Under the pieces are notes generated by a model, which was not told where the DNA came from, searched no databases, and was given only the letters and a program-made list of their open reading frames with translations. Below, in pieces: positions 1-7,786 of a stretch of DNA of 64,000 bases (positions within the stretch are counted from its first letter, which is position 1; each line of letters opens with the position of its first letter). Where the stretch lies: positions 1,240,001-1,304,000 of the forward strand of contig NZ_JASVWB010000002.1 in the NCBI RefSeq assembly GCF_030287445.1. The letters run 5' to 3'. The position numbers and the translations under genes were made by a program. The stretch comes from Streptomyces sp. ALI-76-A. Lineage in GTDB: Bacteria > Actinomycetota > Actinomycetes > Streptomycetales > Streptomycetaceae.

Positions 1-923
1 CCCAGGGTGTGTCCGGTCATCGCCTTGATGGCGGTCATCCGCGGACCCGCACCCGCGCCCTGGAATATCTGGCGAAGGACGCTCGCCTCCGTCGTGTCGT
101 TGCGGGGGGTGCCGCTGCCGTGCAGCATCACCAGGTCGATGTCGCTCGCCCGCACCCCTGCTCTGCGGTAGGCGTCCAGCACCGCGCGGGTGATGCCGTG
201 GGGGTCGGGCGCGGTGGCGTGGTGGGCGTCGCAGCCCATGGACACACCGCGCACCCGGGCGTGCACGGGCCCGCTCCCGGTACCGGCGCGCTGGAGGACG
301 ACGGCCGCCGCGCCCTCACCCATCAGCATGCCCTTGTGTGTGGCGTCGAAGGGGCGCAGCGCGTCGGGGAGGTCGTTCTGCACCCGGTCGAGCGTGCCGA
401 AGCCGCCCTCGGTAGCGGCGTCGGTGCCCGCGACGACGACCGTGTCGGCCAGGCCGCCCTCGATCATGTCGGTGGCCATGCCGAGCGCGTACAGCGACGC
501 GGAGCAGGCGTTGGCGAAGGTGTACGTGGTGGACGCCCCGAAGGCCGCCTTCAGCGCGGTGCCGAAGTGCAGCTCCTCAAGAGCGACGTCCGCGCCGTCG
601 CGCCACCACAGTTCGAGGCTGCGCTGCTCGCGCATGGTCGTCCCGACCAGCACGGGCACCTGGGCCAGGTCCTCGCCCAGGCCCGCGTCGTCGGCCGCTT
701 GGCGCACGACGGTGGTCAGCCAGCGGGTGGCACGCCGCGGCAGGTCGCCGCCGCCCTCGGGCCGGTCGTCGATCTCGTAGGCGTACGCCGCCCGGTACTT
801 GTCCGGGTCGAACGCCATCAGGGGCCTGCGGCTCTCCCGACCCGTGCACAGCGCGGCGAAGATCTCCCCGGGGGTGGCGCCGACGTTGGCGACGGCCGCC
901 ATGCCCGTGATGTCCCAGGTCAC
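1..923 (-). CDS. beta-ketoacyl synthase (KAS II/FabF-like), 3' end outside window
   Basis: Decarboxylative Claisen condensing enzyme of the thiolase fold acting on carrier-bound acyl chains. Reading the minus strand from a GTG at 923, the active-site Cys lies in NACSASLYALGMATD, the first catalytic His in LHGSGTPRNDTTEA, and the conserved Lys in IKAMTGHTLG just before the window edge. The last catalytic His would lie beyond base 1, so the gene is cut. The GTG start overlaps the TGA of the upstream ACP-ligase gene as GTGA, which implies translational coupling. The partner is therefore probably the ACP of that fused protein, in an acyl-chain or small polyketide pathway. It was identified from continuous homology on the minus strand and has no stop inside the window. 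Family assignment is firm; substrate is unknown. Confidence 0.9.
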   Translation of the reverse strand, partial: MTWDITGMAAVANVGATPGEIFAALCTGRESRRPLMAFDPDKYRAAYAYEIDDRPEGGGDLPRRATRWLTTVVRQAADDAGLGEDLAQVPVLVGTTMREQRSLELWWRDGADVALEELHFGTALKAAFGASTTYTFANACSASLYALGMATDMIEGGLADTVVVAGTDAATEGGFGTLDRVQNDLPDALRPFDATHKGMLMGEGAAAVVLQRAGTGSGPVHARVRGVSMGCDAHHATAPDPHGITRAVLDAYRRAGVRASDIDLVMLHGSGTPRNDTTEASVLRQIFQGAGAGPRMTAIKAMTGHTL

Positions 924-2710
924 GATCGGGCTGCCGCCTTCCTCAGCTCGAAGGCGGCCACCTTGCCGGTCGACGTGGTCGGGAGCTCGTCGAGGAACTC
1001 CAGACGGGCGGGGCGCTTGAAGGCGGCGAGCCCGCCACGGATCGCGGCGATCACCGCGCGCCGCACCACGGCCTCGTCGGATCCCGGCCGGGCCACCAGG
1101 TACGCCACGGCCTGCTCCAGGCCGTCGGCGTCGCGGCCACCGACCACCACGCAGTCCTGGACCCCGTCGACACCGCGGACGACGCTCTCGATCTCACTCG
1201 GCACGACCTTGTAGCCGCCCAGGTTGAGCATGTCATCGGCGCGGCACAGATGGGTGAACGTACCGTCCGGCGCACGGCGCACCACGTCGCCGGTGTAGGC
1301 GCCGCCGTCAGCGAAGGTGACCGCCGCGGCCTCCGGCCAGCCGATGTAGCCCAGGGCGACGGTGGGGCCGGCGATGTGCAGCCGGCCCCGCTCCCCGTCG
1401 GCGACGGGCGTGCCGTCCGCCGCGCGGACGGTCGCGGTGATCCCGGGCACCGGGACCCCGAAGGTCCCCGGCCGGTCCTCCTTCGGTGGGGTGCCGACGA
1501 CGATGTAGAGGACCTCGGTCGCGCCGAGGCCGTTGAGCAGCTCGGCCTGGAATGCGGCGCCGATCCGCTCGCTGAGCGGACCGGGCAGGTTCTCGCCCGC
1601 CGCCACGCACAGCCGCACGGAGTCGACACTGCCGGGGGCGAGCTCCGTCCCGGAGGCGTTCAGCAGCGCCGCGTACAGCCGTGGAACGGAGAACAGCACG
1701 GTGGGCCGGTGGTGCTGCAGCGCGGCGGCGAGGGAGTGTACGTCGACCGTGCCGCGGAGGAGCGCGACGCGGGCGCCGGCCGCCAGGGGGCACAGCACGG
1801 AGCTGCCGAAGCCGTAGCCGAAGGACATGCGGGCGCTGGACAGCACGGTGTCATCGGGCGTCAGCGTCAGGACCATGCCGACGCCGTCGGCCATGGCCGC
1901 GATCGCGCCCGCCGAGTGCCGCACCCCCTTGGGCATGCCAGTGCTGCCGGAGGTGTACTGCACGAGCGCCTCGCTCCCCGCACTCCACGCGGCGGGGAGC
2001 CCGGCCTCCTGCGGGCGGTGCGCGGGGCCGGCCGAGGCCGTCGCCAGAGCAGCGCGGACGTCAGCGCCGGCGAAGCGGGTGGTCGTGGTGAACAACTCCT
2101 CCAGGGCGCGCTGGCGCGCGGGAGCTGCGTCCAGGTGCACCATCGCGGCGGCGCAGTCGGCGGCGATGTAGCGGACTTCGTCGTCCGTGAGCACCGGGCT
2201 GATCACCACGGGGATGCAGCCGTGCCACCACAGGCCGAGGACGGCGGCCACGGTCGCCACGGAGTCGTCGGCGACCAGGAGGCCGCGGGCGCCTTCGGGT
2301 ACTCCTGCGGCCCGCAGGGCGCCCGCGTACCCACGGGCTGCCTCCAGGAGGCCCGCGTAGGTGATCGCCCCGGCCTGGGGGTCGAGGTAGCTGGCCCGGT
2401 CACCCCGGCCGGCGCCGACATGGCGCGCCACCAGGCGGTCGATCAAGTCGACATCGACACCCTGGCGGCTCCTCGCCCGCTTGCCGAGCACGGCCACCGC
2501 GGCGTCTAGGCTGGTGAAGGCTGCCGCTTCCTGCGCGGACAGGGCCCCGAACTCGCGCTCGACCGCGACCAGGACCTCGGTCTTCTCCAAGGAGCTCATG
2601 CCGAGTTCCTCGTAGAACTGGGCACCAGGCTCGATGGCTTCCTTGTCCACCTCAAGGACAGACGCCACGATCTCTCGCAGCCTGTCGCGCGCTATGTCGA
2701 TGTGTTCCAC
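920..2710 (-). CDS. acyl carrier protein fused to AMP-dependent acyl/aryl ligase
   Basis: A two-domain protein of 596 residues. Residues 1-80 form an acyl carrier protein with the phosphopantetheine serine at Ser40 in EELGMSSLEK. Residues about 95-590 form an ANL adenylating enzyme with the P-loop-like YTSGSTGMPKGVRH, AYTGDVVRRAPDG, the hinge region GGYKVVPSEIE, and the C-terminal catalytic lysine in TSTGKVAAFEL. The adenylation part resembles benzoate-CoA ligase-type enzymes more than NRPS A domains. I chose GTG at 2710 because GGAAAGGA lies 8 bases upstream and the ACP helix I begins there; the frame is open further upstream but without domain homology. Inference: the ligase loads an acyl or aryl acid onto its own ACP for the coupled ketosynthase. 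N-terminal rather than C-terminal carrier fusion is uncommon. Confidence 0.88.
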   Translation of the reverse strand: MEHIDIARDRLREIVASVLEVDKEAIEPGAQFYEELGMSSLEKTEVLVAVEREFGALSAQEAAAFTSLDAAVAVLGKRARSRQGVDVDLIDRLVARHVGAGRGDRASYLDPQAGAITYAGLLEAARGYAGALRAAGVPEGARGLLVADDSVATVAAVLGLWWHGCIPVVISPVLTDDEVRYIAADCAAAMVHLDAAPARQRALEELFTTTTRFAGADVRAALATASAGPAHRPQEAGLPAAWSAGSEALVQYTSGSTGMPKGVRHSAGAIAAMADGVGMVLTLTPDDTVLSSARMSFGYGFGSSVLCPLAAGARVALLRGTVDVHSLAAALQHHRPTVLFSVPRLYAALLNASGTELAPGSVDSVRLCVAAGENLPGPLSERIGAAFQAELLNGLGATEVLYIVVGTPPKEDRPGTFGVPVPGITATVRAADGTPVADGERGRLHIAGPTVALGYIGWPEAAAVTFADGGAYTGDVVRRAPDGTFTHLCRADDMLNLGGYKVVPSEIESVVRGVDGVQDCVVVGGRDADGLEQAVAYLVARPGSDEAVVRRAVIAAIRGGLAAFKRPARLEFLDELPTTSTGKVAAFELRKAAARS

Positions 2711-2873
2711 CGGCGGGAGTCCTTTCCGTATCTTCGTAGCCGAGAAGCGGGGTCGGGTTGGACAGAGAGGACGAGCGGGCGACCTGTTCCGGGAACTGCA
2801 CCGTTCACCGAAACCTGATCCGGGCGAAGATTCGGGAACGGGGTGGGGTGCGGCAGTCCTCAGAGGGTTGGGC

Positions 2874-3653
2874 TCAGGTGCCCAGGCCCACCTCGCAGGG
2901 GAAGGAGACCGACACGCCCTGGGGCTCCTCCGTGAAGATGACCCTCTTGGCAAGCGCGGACATGAAGCCGAGCTCGAAGATCGTGCCGCTTCCGACGCGA
3001 CCGCCGGGGTTGCATACGACAACAGCGTCGGCTTGTCTGAACGCGTCCATGTGCACGTACTTGTGCCGCCACGTGTCGCGTTCGTTCTTCAGGAGATCCT
3101 GGTAGTCGAAGAGGATGAAGTCGGTGCCCGCGGTCTCCGGCTTGATCCTTGTGGACCGCGGGCTCAGCACTACGGTGCCGATCTCGCGCAGACGGGCGAT
3201 GGTGTCCTCGATGTATCCCAGGGATTGCTGGAAGCTGCCACAGACAACAGCATTCCGGAATTCCCGCCGGATCAGGCCTTCCATCATGTCGTTCGATCCG
3301 CACGCGGACATGCCCGTTTCCAGGTAGAACTGCTCCAGCTCAGGCCCGACTATGTTGAAATAGAGACCGGTGTCGACATAGACGCTGTTGACCAGTGCGG
3401 ACGCATCCGGCTGCAGGAGCTGCTGAAATACCCCGGTGGCATACAATCGCGTTCTCTTGTTGTCAACGACCTCGTTGAACTCCTTGAGCCCGGCGCAGAA
3501 CTCGCCGACTCTGTCTGCCAGCACCTCGGCGGCGAGGCTGTCTTCGAACGCGAGCCGCTCCCATTTGAGTAGTTTTAACTCGCCGCTCTGGGAGCGGTAT
3601 ACGCTCGCGCGTTCCGAGTCGAAGTGGACCAGGACCCTGCCTTCTATCGCCAA
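2874..3653 (-). CDS. nucleoside 2-deoxyribosyltransferase-like protein
   Basis: Predicted 259 residues if started at TTG 3653, which has GAAGGAG about 8 bases upstream. An in-frame GTG at 3764 would add 37 residues and overlap the preceding gene. The C-terminal half has a Rossmann-like N-glycosidase/NDT pattern: VVCGSFQQSLGYIEDTI, then MDAFRQADAVVVCNPGG, then GSGTIFELGFMSALAKRVI. The Glu in FELG matches the NDT nucleophile and the preceding Asp (ADAVVV) the sugar-binding position. The N-terminal 100 residues are unrecognised. NDT enzymes cleave or exchange N-glycosidic bonds of deoxynucleosides. Whether this one acts on nucleosides, nucleotides or only binds them cannot be read here. It lies between a glycosylase-like gene and the ACP-ligase gene, with gaps of 94 and 163 bases. 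Base composition of 2.9-5.8 kb looks less GC-rich than its surroundings. Confidence 0.6.
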   Translation of the reverse strand: MAIEGRVLVHFDSERASVYRSQSGELKLLKWERLAFEDSLAAEVLADRVGEFCAGLKEFNEVVDNKRTRLYATGVFQQLLQPDASALVNSVYVDTGLYFNIVGPELEQFYLETGMSACGSNDMMEGLIRREFRNAVVCGSFQQSLGYIEDTIARLREIGTVVLSPRSTRIKPETAGTDFILFDYQDLLKNERDTWRHKYVHMDAFRQADAVVVCNPGGRVGSGTIFELGFMSALAKRVIFTEEPQGVSVSFPCEVGLGT

Positions 3654-3747
3654 TGTACTGTTCTCCTTCTCGTTCCGGCGCGTTGGGAGCCTACGGTCTT
3701 CGTCGAATCGGCTGAGAGGTCGGCAAACGTTCCGGAGGAGGCCGCGA

Positions 3748-4464
3748 CTAATCGCCTTGTCCACGGAAGGCGCTGAGGTACTTTTCGGCGAATTCTTCCT
3801 CTCTGTCCCGGTTGTATTGAGTGATGAAGCGCGGGTGCTCCAAGGGGACGATCCTTTGGAAGAAACGCTGACCCTCGTTTACCTTCGAGAGGAACGCGAA
3901 GTTCTCGCCACTGCCGATGCAGTAGCACACCGTGGTGTCAGTTCCGAATGCCAGCTGGTGTTCCAGGGTGTCCACGAGGAAAGAATGCAGGAGCTCCAGC
4001 AGCTTCTTGTTCTCGTAGTAGTTACAGTTGACCTCTTTTCCGTTGGGTTTCGTTCTCACCAGGCCAAGGGGACACACAAAACTCATAACGAAGTCGGCAT
4101 AGAACTTGTCGCGGCCCCCGTAGCGCCTGATGACGTCGTGCAGAAACCCGGAGGAAGGCCGGTTCACCGCATAGCCGTCGACATCGACTCCCGTTTCGCT
4201 TTCGAGGAGCTTGGCGTCTTCGAACGGGACCCCAGTCACGGCCGTGCCGCGGCGGGCGGGCGAGCTCCCCAGTACCAGTCGGCGCGGCTTATCGTCGTCG
4301 TAGTACTTGTGGTAGAACGCAGTCGTCACCTCCCGGACACGCTCCTTCTGGGGGCCGCTGAACGGGTTGATGACCGTGAATCCGGGAGGCAGTTCCAGCG
4401 TCGTTTCCGCAAGTTCCTCGTTGAACTGCAGGATCCGATGGGCAACAGTCGTTCGCCCGTTCAT
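3748..4464 (-). CDS. SMUG2-type (DUF4918) uracil-DNA-glycosylase-like protein
   Basis: 238 residues, ATG at 4464 with GAAGGA 8 bases upstream. It shows the signature blocks of the SMUG2/DUF4918 branch of the uracil-DNA glycosylase superfamily: FTVINPF near residue 28, motif I LGSSPARRGTAVTGVPFE near 64-81, SFVCPLG, VNCNYY, then CIGSGENFAFL and the terminal motif PLEHPRFITQY with the DNA-intercalation His-Pro. In SMUG-type enzymes motif I normally reads G-x-N-P-G. Here the Asn position is Ser (GSSP), so the usual water-activating residue is absent. The family is known mainly from Bacteroidetes, so presence in a Streptomyces biosynthetic-looking operon suggests transfer. It could be a base-excision self-resistance enzyme or a recruited base-binding protein. 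Family assignment is good; activity uncertain. Confidence 0.75.
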   Translation of the reverse strand: MNGRTTVAHRILQFNEELAETTLELPPGFTVINPFSGPQKERVREVTTAFYHKYYDDDKPRRLVLGSSPARRGTAVTGVPFEDAKLLESETGVDVDGYAVNRPSSGFLHDVIRRYGGRDKFYADFVMSFVCPLGLVRTKPNGKEVNCNYYENKKLLELLHSFLVDTLEHQLAFGTDTTVCYCIGSGENFAFLSKVNEGQRFFQRIVPLEHPRFITQYNRDREEEFAEKYLSAFRGQGD

Positions 4465-4593
4465 TGCAGAAGTCCTTCCTTCGCGCTGGTCACTCCGAAC
4501 AGTCCGGTCGCACCCGGCCGCCTACGATTCGGCCTTCCCGCGGAACTGATGGGACGTCGCGAACGTGGCCGGCTGGAGGGGACGGTGGAAGCG

Positions 4594-5841
4594 TTAGGCG
4601 GTGACAGCGGACAGGTAAATCTCGGTACTTGTTGGGAACATTCGGATATCTTTGAATCCGGCACAGTCGAGCTCTGCGCCAATCAGATTGGCTGTGTCCA
4701 TCCCGCGATAGAGGTCGACGAATTCAGTGCCGGGGATGATCAGTCCTGGCACGACGCAGCCTCGCTGAGTATACAGAAATCCGTTGGCTACGGAGACGAT
4801 GATCACCGCGCCGGGTTTCAGTACTCGGTGCGCCTCTGAGGCCGCTGCGGACGTATCGAAGAACGACGAGTTGTACGTTCTCAAAGAGACATACAGATCG
4901 TAACTGTTTTCCGGTAGGGCAGACAGGTCTTCGGCGCTGGAGACGACGGTTCTCGACGAGGGAATGCGTCCGTTTATATTCGCAAGGCCACGTTCCGCGA
5001 TGTCGACAAAGGTGATCTGCGGGCAATCTGAAAACAAAGCTGCTGCCTCGTAGCCGGCTCCGACGCCGACGTTGAGGATGCTGACGGTAGACAGAGACCT
5101 TGTGGACGACCTCGTGTAAACCGACATGAAGTCTTCGGTCCACCTCAAGTTGGCGGCACGAGCGTCGTACGCGTAGTCATAGGTGCCGTACTTCGCGTCA
5201 AACGCTTCGGACAGCACGTCGTTTACGGCGCGATCAGCTTCTTTGTACCCGATCCCATATCTCTGACAGATCAGCGAAGCGAGCGCTAACCTCCCCCTGT
5301 TCGCATTGACATCACTCCTGGAAAGCGCGAACCCCCTCGACTTTAGCCCGGTGGAGACGGCTTCACTGATGCGATGTGTGGAGTAGTGGGGGTTGCACTC
5401 GATATTTTGCTCGCTCACTGCGTAGAGGTCTCGGTTCTGCTCGAGGATCTCGCGCTGCAAATCGTCGGGGAAGCGGTGTACATGACCTCGTGCAGTGACG
5501 GGATCGTCATCGAGGTAATTCGTCAGCGCGGGGTCTGGCAGACCGATGTAGACCCTGTCGATGCGCACTTCCTTCAAGAGCTCGGCGAGCTCAAACGACC
5601 GGTCCGCAGACAGGGTATTGATCGTAAGATATGCGCTGTGTGCGCTGGATGTTCCGATTTCTTGCATCCTGTACCGCAGAGTGCGGTACCAGGACGCGCC
5701 GCGCACTTCGCCCTCGAAGGCTGAGCAAATCAACTCGTTGTGTTTAGACACGAGCGCAACGCCGACTCGCCGGCCTGATTGTGGCGCCCTTTGTGCGAGG
5801 CTAATGGCGTATTTCATCCAATGGGTACTGTCTGGGCTCAT
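4594..5841 (-). CDS. degenerate deaminase-like domain fused to SAM methyltransferase
   Basis: 415 residues. The C-terminal part (about 235-415) is a class I SAM-dependent methyltransferase: motif I is ILNVGVGAGYEAAALF, the acidic loop ITFVDIA, then SYDLYVSLRTYNSS and EAHRVLKPGAVIIVSVANG. The N-terminal ~150 residues have the order of a cytidine/RibD-type deaminase fold (VGVALVSKHNELI, then RVYIGLPDPALTNYL). I see neither an H-x-E nor a P-C-x-x-C zinc signature in the expected places, so this domain is probably inactive or a divergent relative. That assignment is inference from pattern and is weak. The middle (about 150-235) is unrecognised. The gene precedes the SMUG2-like gene by 129 bases on the same strand. 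The methylation substrate is unknown; a nucleobase is a guess from the neighbours. Confidence 0.65.
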   Translation of the reverse strand: MSPDSTHWMKYAISLAQRAPQSGRRVGVALVSKHNELICSAFEGEVRGASWYRTLRYRMQEIGTSSAHSAYLTINTLSADRSFELAELLKEVRIDRVYIGLPDPALTNYLDDDPVTARGHVHRFPDDLQREILEQNRDLYAVSEQNIECNPHYSTHRISEAVSTGLKSRGFALSRSDVNANRGRLALASLICQRYGIGYKEADRAVNDVLSEAFDAKYGTYDYAYDARAANLRWTEDFMSVYTRSSTRSLSTVSILNVGVGAGYEAAALFSDCPQITFVDIAERGLANINGRIPSSRTVVSSAEDLSALPENSYDLYVSLRTYNSSFFDTSAAASEAHRVLKPGAVIIVSVANGFLYTQRGCVVPGLIIPGTEFVDLYRGMDTANLIGAELDCAGFKDIRMFPTSTEIYLSAVTA

Positions 5842-5930
5842 GTGGGCCTCTGTGTCACCTTGCGCGGCACGGGGGGGGTGTCATCGCTCCTCGGGGATGT
5901 GGGCAGGCCGACTCGGCTCGGTCCGGGGAT

Positions 5931-7046
5931 TCATGTCACGGACGCCGCATCCCTTGAGCGGAGCTGGCCGAGCTCTACCAGCTCGGCTCGCAGGGCCGCG
6001 TACGCGGCGCCGACGAATTCGTAGTCCGGTTCGCTCAGTTCGGTCGTGAAGCCCTGGTAGTTCGCGGCCACCTGTTGTGAACTGGTGAATCCGGTCAGAA
6101 CGATCGAGTCCGGGCAGCGCTTGAGGCAGTAGTGAAGGGCGACCCGGGCCAGGTCTTGCGGGGTGGATTCGAACCGGTCCCGCAAGGGCTGCAGGCCTCG
6201 CTGGACGGCGTCCAGCATCGGCGCGGTGATGCGGGAGCGGACGTCCCCAGAACCGAAGGCCGTGCCCGGAAGGTATTTGCCGGTGAGCAGTCCCTGGCCC
6301 AGAGGCTTGTAGATCATGGTTGCGACGCCGTGGCGACGGGCGAAGCTGAAGATGTCCTCGTCCTCTTCGCTGTCGGTGGCCTCGGATTCGGGTGGCTGGC
6401 TGAGGGCGTTGAAGGGGGTGGTGATGACCTTGGGACCGAGCTGTTGGACGAGGAAGGCGAACCGAGCCGCGCCTACCTGGTTGTGATCGTCCGAGGTTGC
6501 GGTGCCGGCTCCCAGCCGGTTGGGTGCCCGCATTCCGAGCGCCTTGACAATGCCGAGGTCACGCAGGGCCTCCAGGGTCTCCCGCGCCTCCTGGAGGTAC
6601 TGGTCGCGCGGGCCGAAGTCGGTGTGATGCAGAGTCAGGACGTCTAGCCATTTGACGCCGAGGTTCTCCAGGCTCTGCTCTACCTGTCCGTGCAGGTTGA
6701 GGGAGCTGTATGCGTTGACGCCAGTACCCTTGAAGGCCCCGACCGTGCAGGTGATGCGGACGTTTTCGCGCGGCACTTGGGCAAGCATGCGGCCCAGCAA
6801 CCTCTGGGAGTGGCCGAGACCGTATACGTCCGAGGTGTCGAAGACTGTTGCCCCCTCCGCGCAGGAGCGCAGGAGGGCATCGACCGCGCTGTCGTCGTCC
6901 ACGGGTGCCCATCCTGCGGCGTGGCCCAGGTTGGTTGCCGGTCCCCCGATAGGCCTGCAACCAACGCCGAGAGGATGCTCGTCCCATCCGGCGACCAGGC
7001 GTCGCCGGGGCAAGTGTGAAGCGGTCACGACGGGGCTCGCTCTCAT
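5931..7046 (-). CDS. aldo/keto reductase
   Basis: 371 residues, TIM-barrel NAD(P)H-dependent reductase family. Visible landmarks: PLGVGCRPIGG near the N terminus, the catalytic Asp and Tyr in TVFDTSDVYGLGHSQ, the substrate-pocket His in LTLHHTDFG, and the C-terminal cofactor region around SIVLTGFTSSQQV. The strand that normally carries the catalytic Lys (usually A-T-K) reads ITCTVGAFKG, so the exact Lys is unclear. It is the most upstream gene of the apparent minus-strand operon that continues with the deaminase/methyltransferase gene 89 bases downstream. It probably reduces a carbonyl intermediate of that pathway; the substrate is unknown. Confidence 0.85.
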   Translation of the reverse strand: MRASPVVTASHLPRRRLVAGWDEHPLGVGCRPIGGPATNLGHAAGWAPVDDDSAVDALLRSCAEGATVFDTSDVYGLGHSQRLLGRMLAQVPRENVRITCTVGAFKGTGVNAYSSLNLHGQVEQSLENLGVKWLDVLTLHHTDFGPRDQYLQEARETLEALRDLGIVKALGMRAPNRLGAGTATSDDHNQVGAARFAFLVQQLGPKVITTPFNALSQPPESEATDSEEDEDIFSFARRHGVATMIYKPLGQGLLTGKYLPGTAFGSGDVRSRITAPMLDAVQRGLQPLRDRFESTPQDLARVALHYCLKRCPDSIVLTGFTSSQQVAANYQGFTTELSEPDYEFVGAAYAALRAELVELGQLRSRDAASVT

Positions 7047-7786
7047 CGCGAAGGACAGGGCGCCGGCTCGGCTCGCCGTAGTGCGGCACAGCAGCGAGGC
7101 GTTGAGCCCGGGGAATCTGTAGGAAAGAGGGGCGGAGCGCGGCTCTGGTCAGCCCCGCTCCCACCGTCGCATTTGTCCGAACGGGAAGTCCAGGTGCCCA
7201 GCGACTCATACCGGGGGTCATTCCCAAGGAGAGATGACTGCTCTCTCGTGTAATTGGACCCGAATTGCTCAGATTTGGGATTGCGTGCCGTGTGGTCGAA
7301 GGCGTATCTGAATGACCCTCGATATGAGCCTCGGTGCGTCTGGCCCGACAGATGACGGGCAGGGCAGGCTGGTGATCAGACCCAAGTGGTCAAGACGCAC
7401 CGGCAGTTCGAGACATACCGGCGTTGTCAGAGTGGCCGCGTGTCAATAGCACAGAGCACTCTTTCGCCCCTGTTCCCCGTTCACCCCTAGCCGCCGGGAC
7501 TTCGGACGTCAGGCACCCCGTGGTGACCTGGCCTCACCGCCTGCCTCCGAAGCCCCGGTGTCACTCCCCGAGGACCCCTTCCCCGTGACTGGAGGTACCA
7601 CCGTGGTTCGGCCGTTGCCGCCGCCGTCCGCCCTCGCCGTCCGACCACCCCTGTAGCCGGTTGCCGGGCGGGGGTGGCCGTTGTTCCCCCGCATCGACCA
7701 GCCTGCCCCGGCGACCCTTCTCCCGCGCGTTTCCCTGCAACCGGACCGAGCTCGCGTTCTGCGTCCACGTCCTCTGAGGTCTCTTG
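7047..7786. other. 740-base divergent intergenic region
   Basis: Lies between the aldo/keto reductase (leftward) and the cvn operon (rightward), so it must hold promoters for both. I see no tRNA, strong palindrome, or convincing coding sequence; reading frames here lack recognisable motifs. The stretch 7230-7450 is noticeably less GC-rich than flanking genes, as expected for promoter DNA. Confidence 0.4.

Noticed and set aside
9..1214. Long plus-strand open frame over the ketosynthase and ligase genes
   Set aside because: Shadow of the minus-strand ketosynthase and ligase in GC-rich DNA; its translation has no family motif, while the minus strand has complete active-site motifs.
1250..2509. 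419-codon plus-strand frame opposite the ACP-ligase
   Set aside because: Antisense of a clearly homologous adenylating enzyme; composition is Gly/Arg/Val-rich as expected for a shadow frame.
2874..5841. Calling the glycosylase/deoxyribosyltransferase/deaminase set a phage-defence system
   Set aside because: No known defence effector or sensor is adjacent, and the operon continues into acyl-carrier biosynthetic genes; kept as an alternative only.
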